The position numbers and the translations under genes were made by a program. From NCBI RefSeq assembly GCF_030386795.1, contig NZ_JANUQM010000019.1, forward strand, positions 102,490-166,489: a stretch of 64,000 bases of DNA, read 5' to 3'. The notes under the pieces are model-generated. The model saw only the letters and a program-made list of their open reading frames with translations, was not told where the DNA came from and did not search any database. This document shows positions 18,328 to 26,705 of the stretch, in pieces; the first letter of the stretch is position 1, and each line of letters opens with the position of its first letter. The stretch comes from Streptomyces sp. S.PNR 29 (GTDB taxonomy: Bacteria; Actinomycetota; Actinomycetes; Streptomycetales; Streptomycetaceae).

Positions 18328-18340
18328 CGAACGTAGTTCG
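18328..18340. promoter_or_regulatory. CGAAC-GTA-GTTCG palindrome before the GH43 operon
   Basis: Perfect 5-bp arms with a 3-nt centre lie 26 bp upstream of the GH43 start. CGAA-N-TTCG repeats are known binding sites of the LacI/GntR-type repressors that control beta-xylosidase genes in Streptomyces (BxlR); this site has a wider spacer. It may be a sugar-responsive operator. No regulator gene is adjacent. Confidence 0.45.
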
Positions 18341-18428
18341 TGAATTCGGTCAGAAGATAAGTGGGGGGCATGATCCCGTCAACGATTTGGGCAAGAGCGG
18401 GTGCGCGGTACCGGCTGCCGCAACAGCC

Positions 18429-19295
18429 TCACGCCGCCGTGTAGCTGAAGAAACCCCGCCCGGACTTCCGCCCCAGCAGCCCGGACTCGACCATGCGGCG
18501 CAGCAGGGGCGGCGGGGCGTACAGGGGTTCGCGGTACTCCTCGTACAGTGCCTCCCCGATCGCCGCCACCGTGTCCAGGCCGATGAGGTCGGCCAGGCGC
18601 AGCGGGCCCATGGGGTGGGCGCAGCCGGCGGTCATCCCGGTGTCGATGTCCTCCGCCGTCGCCGTGCCCGAGCTGACCATCCGTACCGCCGCCAGCAGGT
18701 ACGGCACCAGCAGGGAGTTGACGACGAAGCCCGCCCGGTCCTGCGCGACGATCGTCCGCTTGCCCAGCACCTCACCGGCGAAGGCCCGCACACGCTGCTC
18801 CGTGGCCCGGGAGGTGTGCAGGGACGGGATCACCTCGACCAGCGGGAGCACCGGGACCGGGTTGAAGAAGTGCAGGCCGATCACCGACCGAGGGCGGCTG
18901 GTGGCCGCGGCCAGGCGGGCGATGGGGATGGAGGAGGTGTTGCTGGCCAGGACGGCGTCCGGGGCCGTGACCACCTCGTCCAGCCGCCGGAACAGCGCGG
19001 TCTTGGCGTCCTCGTCCTCGACGGCGGCCTCGATGACCAGGTGCGCCGCGGCCAGGCGGGACAGGTCGGCGGTGACGGCGATGCCCGCGAGCGCGTGGGC
19101 GCGGTCCTGCGGGGTGAGCGTGCCCTTCTTCTCCGCCCGGAGCAGGGAGTCGGCGACGCCGGCCAGCCCGGCGCGGGCCCTGTCCTCGGTCACGTCGCAC
19201 AACGTCACGGACAGCCCGGCCCGGGCGCAGACCTCGGCGATGCCCCGGCCCATCTGCCCGGCGCCGACGACTCCCACGCGTGTGATCGCGGTCAT
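18429..19295 (-). CDS. 3-hydroxyacyl-CoA dehydrogenase (3-hydroxybutyryl-CoA type)
   Basis: NAD-dependent dehydrogenase of 288 residues acting on short-chain 3-hydroxyacyl-CoA. The Rossmann motif VGVVGAGQMGRGIAE begins at residue 7, LVIEAAVED and ASNTSSIPIARLA follow, and the catalytic His is in GLHFFNPVPVLPLVEV; the C-terminal domain has AGFVVNSLLVPYLLAA and GMTAGCAHPMGPL. Length is as for PaaH/Hbd enzymes. ATG at 19295 has GGGAGGG 5 nt upstream; a longer in-frame extension has no ribosome site. It is a single gene between the GH43 pair and the LysR gene, and may help degrade CoA products of nearby ring cleavage. Confidence 0.9.
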   Translation of the reverse strand: MTAITRVGVVGAGQMGRGIAEVCARAGLSVTLCDVTEDRARAGLAGVADSLLRAEKKGTLTPQDRAHALAGIAVTADLSRLAAAHLVIEAAVEDEDAKTALFRRLDEVVTAPDAVLASNTSSIPIARLAAATSRPRSVIGLHFFNPVPVLPLVEVIPSLHTSRATEQRVRAFAGEVLGKRTIVAQDRAGFVVNSLLVPYLLAAVRMVSSGTATAEDIDTGMTAGCAHPMGPLRLADLIGLDTVAAIGEALYEEYREPLYAPPPLLRRMVESGLLGRKSGRGFFSYTAA

Positions 19296-19403
19296 GTGTC
19301 CCTCCCTGTGGTGTCGGATCGAGCGTAAGCCGGGCACATGCCCTCTGACCTGCTCTGATGGAACGCTTTTCGCGCACAAAGATGCGCCGGCCGGACGTCG
19401 ACG

Positions 19404-20306
19404 TCAGGTGGCGGAGGCCGTCGCCGGCTCCCGCAGGCGGCGGATCACAGCGCGTACCGCGGGGGAGGTCTCCCCGCTGCGGTACGCGCCCACCAGCCGG
19501 GTGGTGAGCCGCAGGTCCGCCAGGGGACGGAAGGCCACGCCCGGGATGTGGACCCGGCTGAGCGAGGCGGGCACCAGCGCCACGCCGTGACCGCCGCCGA
19601 CCAGCGTCAGGGCGGCGATGAAGTCCCGTACCGGAGGAGCGATGTCCGGGGTGAAGCCGCCGTGGTCGCCCACCTGGAGGATCTGGTCGCGGCAGCCGTA
19701 CTCCTCGTCGAAGTACGGTGCCACGAAGCGCTCCTCGCGCAGTGCGGCGGTCGGCACCGCCTCATGGGCGGCCTGCGGACCGTCCTCCCGCACCGCCAGG
19801 AGCACCTCCTCCGTGAGCAGGCAGGTCGCCGTGACCCCGGGCGGGTACACCGGCCGCCAGCGCAGGAAACCGACGTCGATGTCCCCGGCCGCCAGCGCCT
19901 CCAGCTGGGCCGGGGTCTCCAACTCCCGCACGCCCACCGTCAGGTCGCTGCCCGGTGCCGAACAGGCGGCCAGGAGGCCGGTGACGACACCCGAGAAGGC
20001 GGCCGAGGCGACATAGCCGATCTCGGCGTGCCCCAGCTCCCCGCGCCCGGCCCGACGGCCCACCGCCTCCGCGCGCGCCGCCTGGGCGAGCGTGCGCTCG
20101 GCCTCCGCCAGGAACAGCCGCCCCGCATGGGTCAGCGCCGGGCGCGAGCGCCTGCCGCGGTCGATGAGGCGCACGCCGAGATGCGACTCCAGCGCCCTGA
20201 TCTGCGCACTGAGCGCGGAGGGCGCCAGATGCAGCCGGTCCGCCGCCCGCGCGAAGTGCAACTCCTCGGCGACGACGGCGAACGAGGCCAGCCAGCGCAG
20301 TTCCAC
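19404..20306 (-). CDS. LysR-family transcriptional regulator
   Basis: DNA-binding regulator of 300 residues. The N-terminal winged helix (ELRWLASFAVVAEELHFARAADRLHLAPSALSAQI) is followed by the periplasmic-binding-protein-like effector domain. It starts at GTG 20306, 33 bp after the alcohol dehydrogenase stop, so it is probably the last gene of the enolase-dioxygenase operon and not divergent from its target, which is unusual for LysR proteins. It may sense a pathway intermediate or control the 3-hydroxyacyl-CoA dehydrogenase downstream. Confidence 0.88.
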   Translation of the reverse strand: MELRWLASFAVVAEELHFARAADRLHLAPSALSAQIRALESHLGVRLIDRGRRSRPALTHAGRLFLAEAERTLAQAARAEAVGRRAGRGELGHAEIGYVASAAFSGVVTGLLAACSAPGSDLTVGVRELETPAQLEALAAGDIDVGFLRWRPVYPPGVTATCLLTEEVLLAVREDGPQAAHEAVPTAALREERFVAPYFDEEYGCRDQILQVGDHGGFTPDIAPPVRDFIAALTLVGGGHGVALVPASLSRVHIPGVAFRPLADLRLTTRLVGAYRSGETSPAVRAVIRRLREPATASAT

Positions 20307-20339
20307 CGTCTTCTCCTGCCTGCCGTCTCCGGCCTGCCC

Positions 20340-21449
20340 TCAGGGGAGCACGACGTAGTTGCCGAACCCGCCGTCGCTGTCGGTGACGCGTCCCGAGATC
20401 GCTTCGTTCACCTTGGACAGCGGGAAGGGCTTGGTGATCAGGTAGGACAGGTTCAGGGCGCCGGTGCCCACCATGTCGGCGACCTCCTGGCCCTGCGCGG
20501 TGGTGAACCAGTTGGAGCCGATCAGCTGGACCTGCTCGTCCATGAGCCATTTCACGTCCACCGGCAGCCGGTCACCCACACCGCCGACGTTGATCACCCT
20601 GCCGCCGCGGCGGACGCCCAGCATCGAGTCCAGCATCGTCTCCACCGGGGCCTTGGCCCCCAGGGCGCTGATCACGAAGTCCGCCCCCTCACCGCCGGTG
20701 CGGGACTTCGCCCACTCGCCCGAGGAGCCCTCGCCGAGCCGCATGACCTCGATCCGGTCCGGGGCCAACTCCTTGACACGCTTGAGGAGTTCCTCGTTGC
20801 GGCCGGTGCCGAGGACCCTGGAGACGCCCGAGGCCAGCGCGAGCAGGGTGGCGGCCACACCGAGGGTGCCGGTGATCCCGTCGATCAGCCCCACCTGACC
20901 GGGGCCGGCGGCGGCGTGCCTGAGGGCTCCGTAGGACGTGCCGATGTAGCCGAGCTTTCCGGCCTGCTCGAACGTCATGGTGTCCGGGATGTTGACGATC
21001 GCGTGCTGCGGCGCGGTCATGTACTGCGCGAAGCCGCCGTAGGGGTAGAGGTCGAAGATCCGCTGCCCGTCACGGGACGTGCTGAAGTAGCCGTTCAGCG
21101 TGAAGTACCGGCACCGGCTGAGCTCGCCGCCGCGGCACACCTGGCAACTGCCGCAGGAGCGCAGCGGGCTCACATACACCCGGTCGCCGGGCTTGGTGTT
21201 GAGCACCGCCTCACCGACCGCCTCGACCACGCCCGCGGGGTCCAGGCCGAAGATCGCGGGCAGCTTGGGCAGCGGCTGGTGCGGGTACCACGTGGGCCAG
21301 TTGTTGATCACGTTGGCCATGTTCGGCACGATCCCGCACGCCTTGACCCGTACCAGCACATCGGTCGGACGCGGGGTGGGCACGTCGATCGTGTCCACCG
21401 ACATCGGCTCACCCAGCGCGTGCAGCCGTGCGGCGAGCATTTTCGCCAT
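20340..21449 (-). CDS. Zinc-dependent alcohol dehydrogenase (MDR family)
   Basis: Medium-chain dehydrogenase of 369 residues. It has the structural-zinc loop SPLRSCGSCQVCRGGELSRCRY, a domain with GLIDGITGTLGVAA (nucleotide site, G-rich but not the canonical GxGxxG) and GRVINVGGV. The usual catalytic-zinc Cys-x-x-His near residue 38 reads ACGIVPNMANV, so a zinc ligand may be replaced. ATG at 21449 has AAGGAG upstream. It lies 32 bp after the CMD gene in the enolase operon and probably oxidises an alcohol or aldehyde intermediate. Confidence 0.85.
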   Translation of the reverse strand: MAKMLAARLHALGEPMSVDTIDVPTPRPTDVLVRVKACGIVPNMANVINNWPTWYPHQPLPKLPAIFGLDPAGVVEAVGEAVLNTKPGDRVYVSPLRSCGSCQVCRGGELSRCRYFTLNGYFSTSRDGQRIFDLYPYGGFAQYMTAPQHAIVNIPDTMTFEQAGKLGYIGTSYGALRHAAAGPGQVGLIDGITGTLGVAATLLALASGVSRVLGTGRNEELLKRVKELAPDRIEVMRLGEGSSGEWAKSRTGGEGADFVISALGAKAPVETMLDSMLGVRRGGRVINVGGVGDRLPVDVKWLMDEQVQLIGSNWFTTAQGQEVADMVGTGALNLSYLITKPFPLSKVNEAISGRVTDSDGGFGNYVVLP

Positions 21450-21481
21450 GGAAATACTCCTTGAAATCACCGCGCCGAGAG

Positions 21482-22033
21482 CTACGAATTCGGGAACGGA
21501 TTCGGGTAATTGGCCTCAAGATCGATGTCCAGCAGACCCATGATGCGGACGCCGGAGTTGTACCAGGCGATGGACAACGACAGTTCGACCATCTGCCGGC
21601 TCGTCAGATGTTCGGCCGCGGCACGCCATGTCTCCTCGGAGACGTCGACCCGGAGCGTGGACTCCTCGGCCAGGCGCATCACCGCCTTCTCCGTCTCGTC
21701 GAACAGGCCGGACGACTCGAAGTCGGCCACCGCCGCGAGCTGTTCCTCGGTCAGCCCGGCCTTCAGGCCGTGCGACTGGTGGTGCGCGACCTCGTACGCG
21801 GACCGGGTCGCGTGCCCCACGGTCAGGATGGCCAGCTCACGCAGGCGGGGACTGAGGTCGGCGGCGCGCAGCGAGTTGGCGTAGGTCAGGAACGCGTCCA
21901 GCTGGGCCGGCGCGCCCGCGAGGGCGAGGAAGATGTTCGCCGTCGGTACCTTGCGCTCGGCTTCCAGCCGGTCGTACAGGGGTTTCAGCGACTCGTCCGC
22001 GTCCTCGCGGCGAAGGTAGGGCACTCGTGCCAT
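21482..22033 (-). CDS. Carboxymuconolactone decarboxylase / AhpD-like protein
   Basis: All-helical CMD-fold protein of 183 residues: AHRLRELAILTVG-type block reads LSPRLRELAILTVGHATRSAYEVAHHQSHGLKAGL, the family signature with the catalytic-side His of CMD. The CxxC peroxidase pair of AhpD is absent (ATRSAYE in its place), so a hydrolase/decarboxylase-like role on a ring-cleavage product is more likely than peroxidase action. It starts at ATG 22033, 31 bp after the dioxygenase gene. Confidence 0.83.
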   Translation of the reverse strand: MARVPYLRREDADESLKPLYDRLEAERKVPTANIFLALAGAPAQLDAFLTYANSLRAADLSPRLRELAILTVGHATRSAYEVAHHQSHGLKAGLTEEQLAAVADFESSGLFDETEKAVMRLAEESTLRVDVSEETWRAAAEHLTSRQMVELSLSIAWYNSGVRIMGLLDIDLEANYPNPFPNS

Positions 22034-22064
22034 TGACGTCTCCAGGGGGAGGGGATGCGGAAGG

Positions 22065-23069
22065 TCAGGGGATGGGCTGTTCGAGCAGGAACCGCTCCAG
22101 CGACATCGGCTTCGGCAGCTCGGCCGGCGGGGTCTGCGGCACACCGGCGAAGGGCGACGCCTCGAAGTACCACTTCTCCAGGGCCGGCAGGCCCCAGCGG
22201 GCGTTGGTGCTCAGCGACGCGGCGTCCCAGCGCACCGGCTCGATCTCGGTGTCGATCGTCTGGTAGTGGCTGTTGAACACCTCCACGCGGTGCCCGTCGG
22301 GGTCGCGGAGGTAGGCGAAGAGCATCCCGCCCGGGCCGTGCCGTCCCGGGCCCCGCTCCACGCCGTCGCCGTAGCCGAGGATGCCCGCCCAGTCGCAGGC
22401 GGTGAAGATGTCCCGGCTCTCGGAGACGGTGTAGGCGAAGTGGTGCAGGGCGGGCCCGGTGTTCTCGACGATCGCGAGGTCGAGACAGGTGCCCTTGCGG
22501 TACATGAACGCACCCAGCAGCTTGTCTCCGTGCTCCAGGTACTCGGAGTTGCGGAAGCCGAGCTCGCTGTAGAACGCGCACAGCTCGTAGGTGTCCGGGG
22601 CGAAGACCTGGTAGTGGTCCAGGCGCTGCGCGTGGGCACCCCGGTGGCGCTCGAAGTCGATGTGCAGCCGCGGCCGGGTCTCCATGTGCGCGCACAGTTC
22701 GAGCGGTGTGCCGACGGGGTCGCTGACGTGCAGTGTGCGGCCCTGGTACGGGACGTCGGCCCACTCGGCGGGCAGCCCGCGTTCCCGGAACCAGGCGTAG
22801 GCGAGATCGAGGTCCTCGTCGAAGAAGACCCGGAAACCGATCCTGCGGCACGAGCCCGCGCCCTCCTCGTCCAGCTCCAGGACGAGGCTGTGGTGGCAGG
22901 CCTCCGCCAGGCCGCGGAGGTGGACGGTGCGCGCGTCCTCGTCGCTGACGACGAGCCCCAGCGCGGCCGTGTAGAACCTCTTGCTCTCGGCCAGATCGGC
23001 GACGGTGAGACGCACATGGCTGGACCGGGTGATGTGGAAACTCGGGCGCAGATTGACGGGAGGCAGCAT
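22065..23069 (-). CDS. Extradiol ring-cleavage dioxygenase (VOC, catechol 2,3-dioxygenase type)
   Basis: Two-domain VOC dioxygenase of 334 residues that should cleave a catechol next to its hydroxyl pair using Fe(II) or Mn(II). Domain 1 starts SSHVRLTVADLAESKRFY; domain 2 holds the metal triad: His in RLDHYQVFAPD, His in ALHHFAYTV and Glu in GHRVEVFNSHY. The sequence blocks resemble homoprotocatechuate 2,3-dioxygenase. ATG at 23069 has GGAG 7 nt upstream. It lies 92 bp after the enolase paralog and is probably in the same LacI-controlled operon. Confidence 0.88.
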   Translation of the reverse strand: MLPPVNLRPSFHITRSSHVRLTVADLAESKRFYTAALGLVVSDEDARTVHLRGLAEACHHSLVLELDEEGAGSCRRIGFRVFFDEDLDLAYAWFRERGLPAEWADVPYQGRTLHVSDPVGTPLELCAHMETRPRLHIDFERHRGAHAQRLDHYQVFAPDTYELCAFYSELGFRNSEYLEHGDKLLGAFMYRKGTCLDLAIVENTGPALHHFAYTVSESRDIFTACDWAGILGYGDGVERGPGRHGPGGMLFAYLRDPDGHRVEVFNSHYQTIDTEIEPVRWDAASLSTNARWGLPALEKWYFEASPFAGVPQTPPAELPKPMSLERFLLEQPIP

Positions 23070-23161
23070 GGTGGGCTCCGTGCTCCGATCGGCTCTGGAA
23101 TTCGATGACTGTAATACCGGGAGGCCGTTCTACGGCGGTCTCGTATTGCGGGGAGCGCGTA

Positions 23162-24451
23162 TTACGGCGTGGCGAACGGAAAAGCGGACCATCCGCTGAA
23201 TTCCGCGGAGCCGCCGAGGGCCTCCTCGATGCGCAGCACCTCGTTCCACTTGGCCATGCGCTCGGAGCGGGTGAACGAGCCCACCTTCAGCTGGCCGGCG
23301 TCCCAGCCGACGCTCAGATGGGCGATGGTGACGTCCTCGGTCTCCCCGGAACGCGCGGAGACGATCGTGCCGAAACCGGCTTCCTGTCCGGCCCGGAGGG
23401 CCTGGAAGGACTCCGTGACCGTGCCGGCCTGGTTCGGCTTGACGAGTACGGCGTTCGTCGCACCGGCGGTGGCCGCCGCCTCCACCCGCTTGGCGTTGGT
23501 GACCAGGTAGTCGTCGCCGATCACCTGGCAGCGCCGGCCGTAGCGCCGGGTGAACTCCCGCATGCCCTCGTGGTCGTCCTCGCCCACCGGGTCCTCGACG
23601 GACAGGATTGGGTACTGCTCGATCCAGCCGCCCAGCATGTCGATGAGTCCGGCGGTGTCCAGCGTGCGGTCGTCCAGGGCCAGCGTGTACCGCCCGGCGG
23701 AGCCGAACTGCGAGGCCGCGACGTCCAGCGAGATGCCGACCTGGGCGGGGGAGGCGAAGCCGGCCGTCCCGATGGCCAGGGTCAGCGTCTCCAGGGCCTC
23801 CTCGTTGGAGTCGAACGCGGGCCAGAAACCGCCTTCGTCGGCCACCCCCTGGGCCTTGCCGGCCTTGCGCATCAGACTCCCGGCGGCCCGGTAGATCTCC
23901 GCCGTCCAGTCCAGGGCCTCGGCGAAGCTCCGCGCGGCGGGGCAGACCACCATGAAGTCCTGGACGTCGACGCGCCGGTCCGCGTGCGCCCCGCCGCCGA
24001 AGATCTGGATCTCCGGCAGCGGGATCCGGACGGGGCGGTCGCCCGCCAGATGGAGCCACAGCGGCTTGTCCGCCGCGGCGGCCGTGGCGTGCAGGACGGC
24101 CATGGAGGCCGCCACGATGGCGTTGCCGCCGAGGCGGCTGCGGTCGGCGGTCCCGTCGAGGTGCACCAGCAGCCGGTCGACCGCCGCCTGGTCGGCCGCG
24201 TCCCGGCCGATGAGGGCGGGGGCGATCTCCTGGTTGACGGAGCCCACCGCGCGGTGCACGTCGAACCCGCCGAACCTGGTGCCGCCGTCCCGCAGGTCCA
24301 GCGCCTCGCCCTGCCCCGTCGAGGCACCGGCCGGAGCGATGGCCCGCCCGACCGCACCGCCGGCGAGACGGGCCTCGACCTCCACGGTCGGGCGACCGCG
24401 CGAGTCCCACACCCGGCGGCCGTGCAGCCTGGCGATGCGCGTGTCTGTCAT
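23162..24451 (-). CDS. Enolase-superfamily paralog with altered active site
   Basis: Protein of 429 residues, full enolase length. Conserved: Ser44 in GASTG, His156 in GGGAHAD, Glu206 in DEGG, metal ligands Asp243, Glu286 and Asp314, the base Lys338 in VKPNQAGT and Lys389 in LKVGS. Changed: the Glu of QEFM is Asp165, the His of SHRSGETED is Ala366, and GAPARSER reads GSFTRSER. Thus the metal site and Lys base remain while the phosphate/carboxylate pocket is altered, so it may dehydrate a 2-phosphoglycerate analogue. It heads the catabolic operon and two LacI-type operators lie 105-207 bp upstream. It is unlikely to be the housekeeping eno, which in Streptomyces has the canonical residues. Confidence 0.9.
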   Translation of the reverse strand: MTDTRIARLHGRRVWDSRGRPTVEVEARLAGGAVGRAIAPAGASTGQGEALDLRDGGTRFGGFDVHRAVGSVNQEIAPALIGRDAADQAAVDRLLVHLDGTADRSRLGGNAIVAASMAVLHATAAAADKPLWLHLAGDRPVRIPLPEIQIFGGGAHADRRVDVQDFMVVCPAARSFAEALDWTAEIYRAAGSLMRKAGKAQGVADEGGFWPAFDSNEEALETLTLAIGTAGFASPAQVGISLDVAASQFGSAGRYTLALDDRTLDTAGLIDMLGGWIEQYPILSVEDPVGEDDHEGMREFTRRYGRRCQVIGDDYLVTNAKRVEAAATAGATNAVLVKPNQAGTVTESFQALRAGQEAGFGTIVSARSGETEDVTIAHLSVGWDAGQLKVGSFTRSERMAKWNEVLRIEEALGGSAEFSGWSAFPFATP

Positions 24452-24555
24452 GGGGTACGACCTTTCGACCTACGGGTGCGATCGGAGCGGCTCGGCGGCC
24501 TGGGCCCGGAGGGAACGGCGTATGTCGGCCGGCTCCTGCACCGCTGCGTCCGGCG

Positions 24556-24571
24556 GTGCTATCGATAGCGC
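24556..24571. promoter_or_regulatory. LacI-type operator, copy 1
   Basis: GTGCTATCGATAGCGC, with a perfect 12-bp core GCTATCGATAGC (24558-24569). It matches the consensus GTGCTAWCGWTAGCAC shared by five sites in this window. Located 105 bp before the enolase-paralog start. Confidence 0.85.
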
Positions 24572-24642
24572 AATGGTGGGGAGGTGATGCTGTGCGTGTC
24601 AAGGGTGAGGTGTGCACGATTCGCCAGGTGGTTCGATCGACG

Positions 24643-24658
24643 GTGCTATCGTTAGCAT
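24643..24658. promoter_or_regulatory. LacI-type operator, copy 2
   Basis: GTGCTATCGTTAGCAT, 15 of 16 positions within the shared consensus. It lies 87 bp (centre to centre) from copy 1. A pair spaced by about eight helical turns allows DNA looping by a tetrameric LacI protein. The rest of 24452-24774 holds no gene. Confidence 0.87.
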
Positions 24659-24774
24659 GCTGTCGGGTTGTAGGGCCCGACAGGACTCCGGTGGGCCGCG
24701 CTCCGCCCGGACGGACGGACAGCACGGGCGGGACCGGCCCACCGGTCAGAGGGCGAGGGCGGGACCGCGCGCGG

Positions 24775-25767
24775 TCAGTCGCTCTCCAGGCGGCTCAGCG
24801 CCTGCATGGCCTCGCGCTCCAGGCGTGCGACATCGCAGAGGATGCTGCCTGCCCGCACGAGGCACTGCTCGGCGCCCGATGCACCGGCCTTCGTGATCAG
24901 CGCTGCGACTTCTGTCCACAGGGTGGCCGCCTCGGCGTACAGTCCGTGGCCGGTGCGCAGGTGGCTGCTGTCGAGCTGTTGGAGGCACTCGGCGAGGAAG
25001 TCGCGGTAGAGGTTGCGGAACAGGGCGCCGCCGGTGCCGGCCTGCTCCATCAGCAGGGCGGCCTGCGGTAGGTCCCGCTGCGGGTCGTCGGTCCGCCGGA
25101 GCCAAGTGCGCACCAGCTTGCCGGCCTTCTCGATGCCTCGGTGGCCGAGGTTGGCGATGGGCGGGTCGAGGAAGGCTTCGGCGCAGGCGGTGATGGCGGG
25201 AACGATCCGGTCCGATGGTGACGGCAGGTTCCTCGGAGCGGTGAGGGTGAAGGACCGGTGCCTGGCGGTCATCGGGCCGCGCGCGGCCCTGGCCCGGGCG
25301 AGGCTGGTCAGGCTGGTGGACACCGTTCCGCCTTGCTGGTCGGTGTCCACCAGGTAGGCGTCGTGGTCGTCGTAGCCGTACATGGCGACGACATGACCGC
25401 CGAAGTGCACCTTGGACCCGAAGTAGTCCAGGTGGTAGCTGTCGAGCTGCAGTCCGACGGGGTGACCGGCGTCGATGGGGGCCACCACGTTCTCCCATGC
25501 CCTGCGGGGGGAGGTGGTTTCCTGGACCCGGAGCTCCAGCCCGAGTCCGGTGGCCAGGTTCCTGGTGAGCTCGAACGGTCTGACCCGTCCCCCGAGGAAG
25601 GGGAAGCCCATGTTCTTGCTGTCCCAGTAGACGAAGGACAGACCGGAACCGAGGCCGAAGAGCATGGGCTCGGACAGATCGAGTCCCTGGTGCCGCAGCA
25701 GCACCCCCAGAGCCGTCGTCTCGCAGTGCTGCGTACCTCGGGCATCGATGCCCCGTACGGTGGTCAT
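24775..25767 (-). CDS. BtrH N-terminal domain / DUF4872 protein
   Basis: Protein of 330 residues. The N-terminal domain resembles BtrH, the papain-fold acyltransferase of butirosin synthesis: GTQHCETTALGVLLRHQGLD with likely nucleophile Cys15, GLGSGLSFVYW, and the likely His in FGGHVVAMYGYDD followed by DT in YLVDTD. The C-terminal helical part from about residue 160 is like DUF4872. Known BtrH moves an aminoacyl group from a carrier protein, but no carrier or aminoglycoside gene is nearby, so the role here is open. It is on the minus strand after the DUF1801 gene (33-bp gap) and before the operator region. Confidence 0.78.
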   Translation of the reverse strand: MTTVRGIDARGTQHCETTALGVLLRHQGLDLSEPMLFGLGSGLSFVYWDSKNMGFPFLGGRVRPFELTRNLATGLGLELRVQETTSPRRAWENVVAPIDAGHPVGLQLDSYHLDYFGSKVHFGGHVVAMYGYDDHDAYLVDTDQQGGTVSTSLTSLARARAARGPMTARHRSFTLTAPRNLPSPSDRIVPAITACAEAFLDPPIANLGHRGIEKAGKLVRTWLRRTDDPQRDLPQAALLMEQAGTGGALFRNLYRDFLAECLQQLDSSHLRTGHGLYAEAATLWTEVAALITKAGASGAEQCLVRAGSILCDVARLEREAMQALSRLESD

Positions 25768-25799
25768 GCAGTGCTTTCCCGAGCGGAGTCCGGCCGGTG

Positions 25800-26291
25800 T
25801 CAGCCCACCGCCTTCCTGACGAGGGCGCTGATGCGCTGTTCGTCGGCTGCGGTCAGCTCCTTCAGGGCGTAGGAGGTCGGCCACATGGTGCCGTCGTCGA
25901 GCGCCGCCTGGTCGCTGAATCCGAGCGTGGCATACCTCGATCTGAACTTCTGCGCGCTCTGGAAGTGGCAGACGACCTTGCCGTCTCTGGCGTAGGCGGG
26001 CATCCCGTACCAGAGTTTGGGCGTGAGGTCCGGAGCGGCGGCCCTGACCACGGCGTGAATCCGCTCGGCGAGGACCCGGTCCGCCTCCGGCATCTCGGCG
26101 ATCTTCGCGAGCACGTCCCGCTCCGCCGCCGCCTCCTTCTCCGCCCGCGAACCGCGTCGCGCCGCCGCCTTCTTCTGTTCCTGAGCGTGCTCCTTCATCG
26201 CGGCCCGCTCTTCGGCGGTGAACCCGTTGTACTGCTCGGCTGCCGTGCCGGAGTTCTCGGCGGGCGACTTCGACGGCGACGTGTGCTGCAT
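25800..26291 (-). CDS. DUF1801-type (iron-chaperone-like) protein
   Basis: Protein of 163 residues with an acidic/Lys-rich N-terminal part and a DUF1801 domain: RVLAERIHAVVRAAAPDLTPKLWYGMPAYARDGKVVCHFQSAQKF shows the WYGMPAY core of this family (related to frataxin-like YdhG). Such proteins are common, of uncertain role. ATG at 26291 has AAAGGA upstream. It belongs to a row of small minus-strand genes with 30-70 bp gaps. Confidence 0.8.
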   Translation of the reverse strand: MQHTSPSKSPAENSGTAAEQYNGFTAEERAAMKEHAQEQKKAAARRGSRAEKEAAAERDVLAKIAEMPEADRVLAERIHAVVRAAAPDLTPKLWYGMPAYARDGKVVCHFQSAQKFRSRYATLGFSDQAALDDGTMWPTSYALKELTAADEQRISALVRKAVG

Positions 26292-26354
26292 GGCAGATGT
26301 CCTTTCGTGCACGGAGCGAGGCAGGTGGGAGGGGCGGGAGTTCAGGACCGGGAG

Positions 26355-26705
26355 TCAGGCGGTGCGGAGACCGTGGACGGCGCGGCGGTGAGTGACGTGC
26401 CAGATCGTGCCGTCCGGTGCCCGTACGACGCCGCCGTAGCCCCACAGCGACTTGGTGGCGGGCTTCAGCACCGTGGCGCCGGCGTCCACGGCGGCGCCCA
26501 GGAAGCTGTCGACGGTGGCCGGCCCGGACACCGTGAGCGCCAGGGCGAAGCCGCGGAATCCGGTGGAGTGCGCCTCGGATGCCCGCAGGCGTACGTATGT
26601 GTCCACTGAGAAGGCGGTGCAGAAACGGTGGGCGGCCTCGGGGTCGGCCACCTCCAGGGTGACGGATGCGAGGGCCGTGGTGGATGCGGTGGTTGCCATG
26701 GCCAT
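26355..26705 (-). CDS. VOC-superfamily (glyoxalase/bleomycin-resistance-like) protein
   Basis: Single VOC domain of 116 residues: LASVTLEVADPEAAHRFCTAF at the start and GGVVRAPDGTIWHVTHRRA at the end. A metal role is possible but the usual first His is absent. ATG at 26705 overlaps the AraC stop as TGATG, so it is translated by coupling; ATG at 26699 is a close alternative. Confidence 0.8.
   Translation of the reverse strand: MAMATTASTTALASVTLEVADPEAAHRFCTAFSVDTYVRLRASEAHSTGFRGFALALTVSGPATVDSFLGAAVDAGATVLKPATKSLWGYGGVVRAPDGTIWHVTHRRAVHGLRTA

Noticed and set aside
23124..23136. GCCGT-TCT-ACGGC hairpin as a terminator between enolase paralog and dioxygenase
   Set aside because: Stem of only 5 bp; too weak to claim, and the 92-bp gap fits an operon with possible internal promoter.
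23162..24451. Housekeeping enolase
   Set aside because: Active-site His and Glu are replaced and the gene sits in a LacI-controlled catabolic operon.
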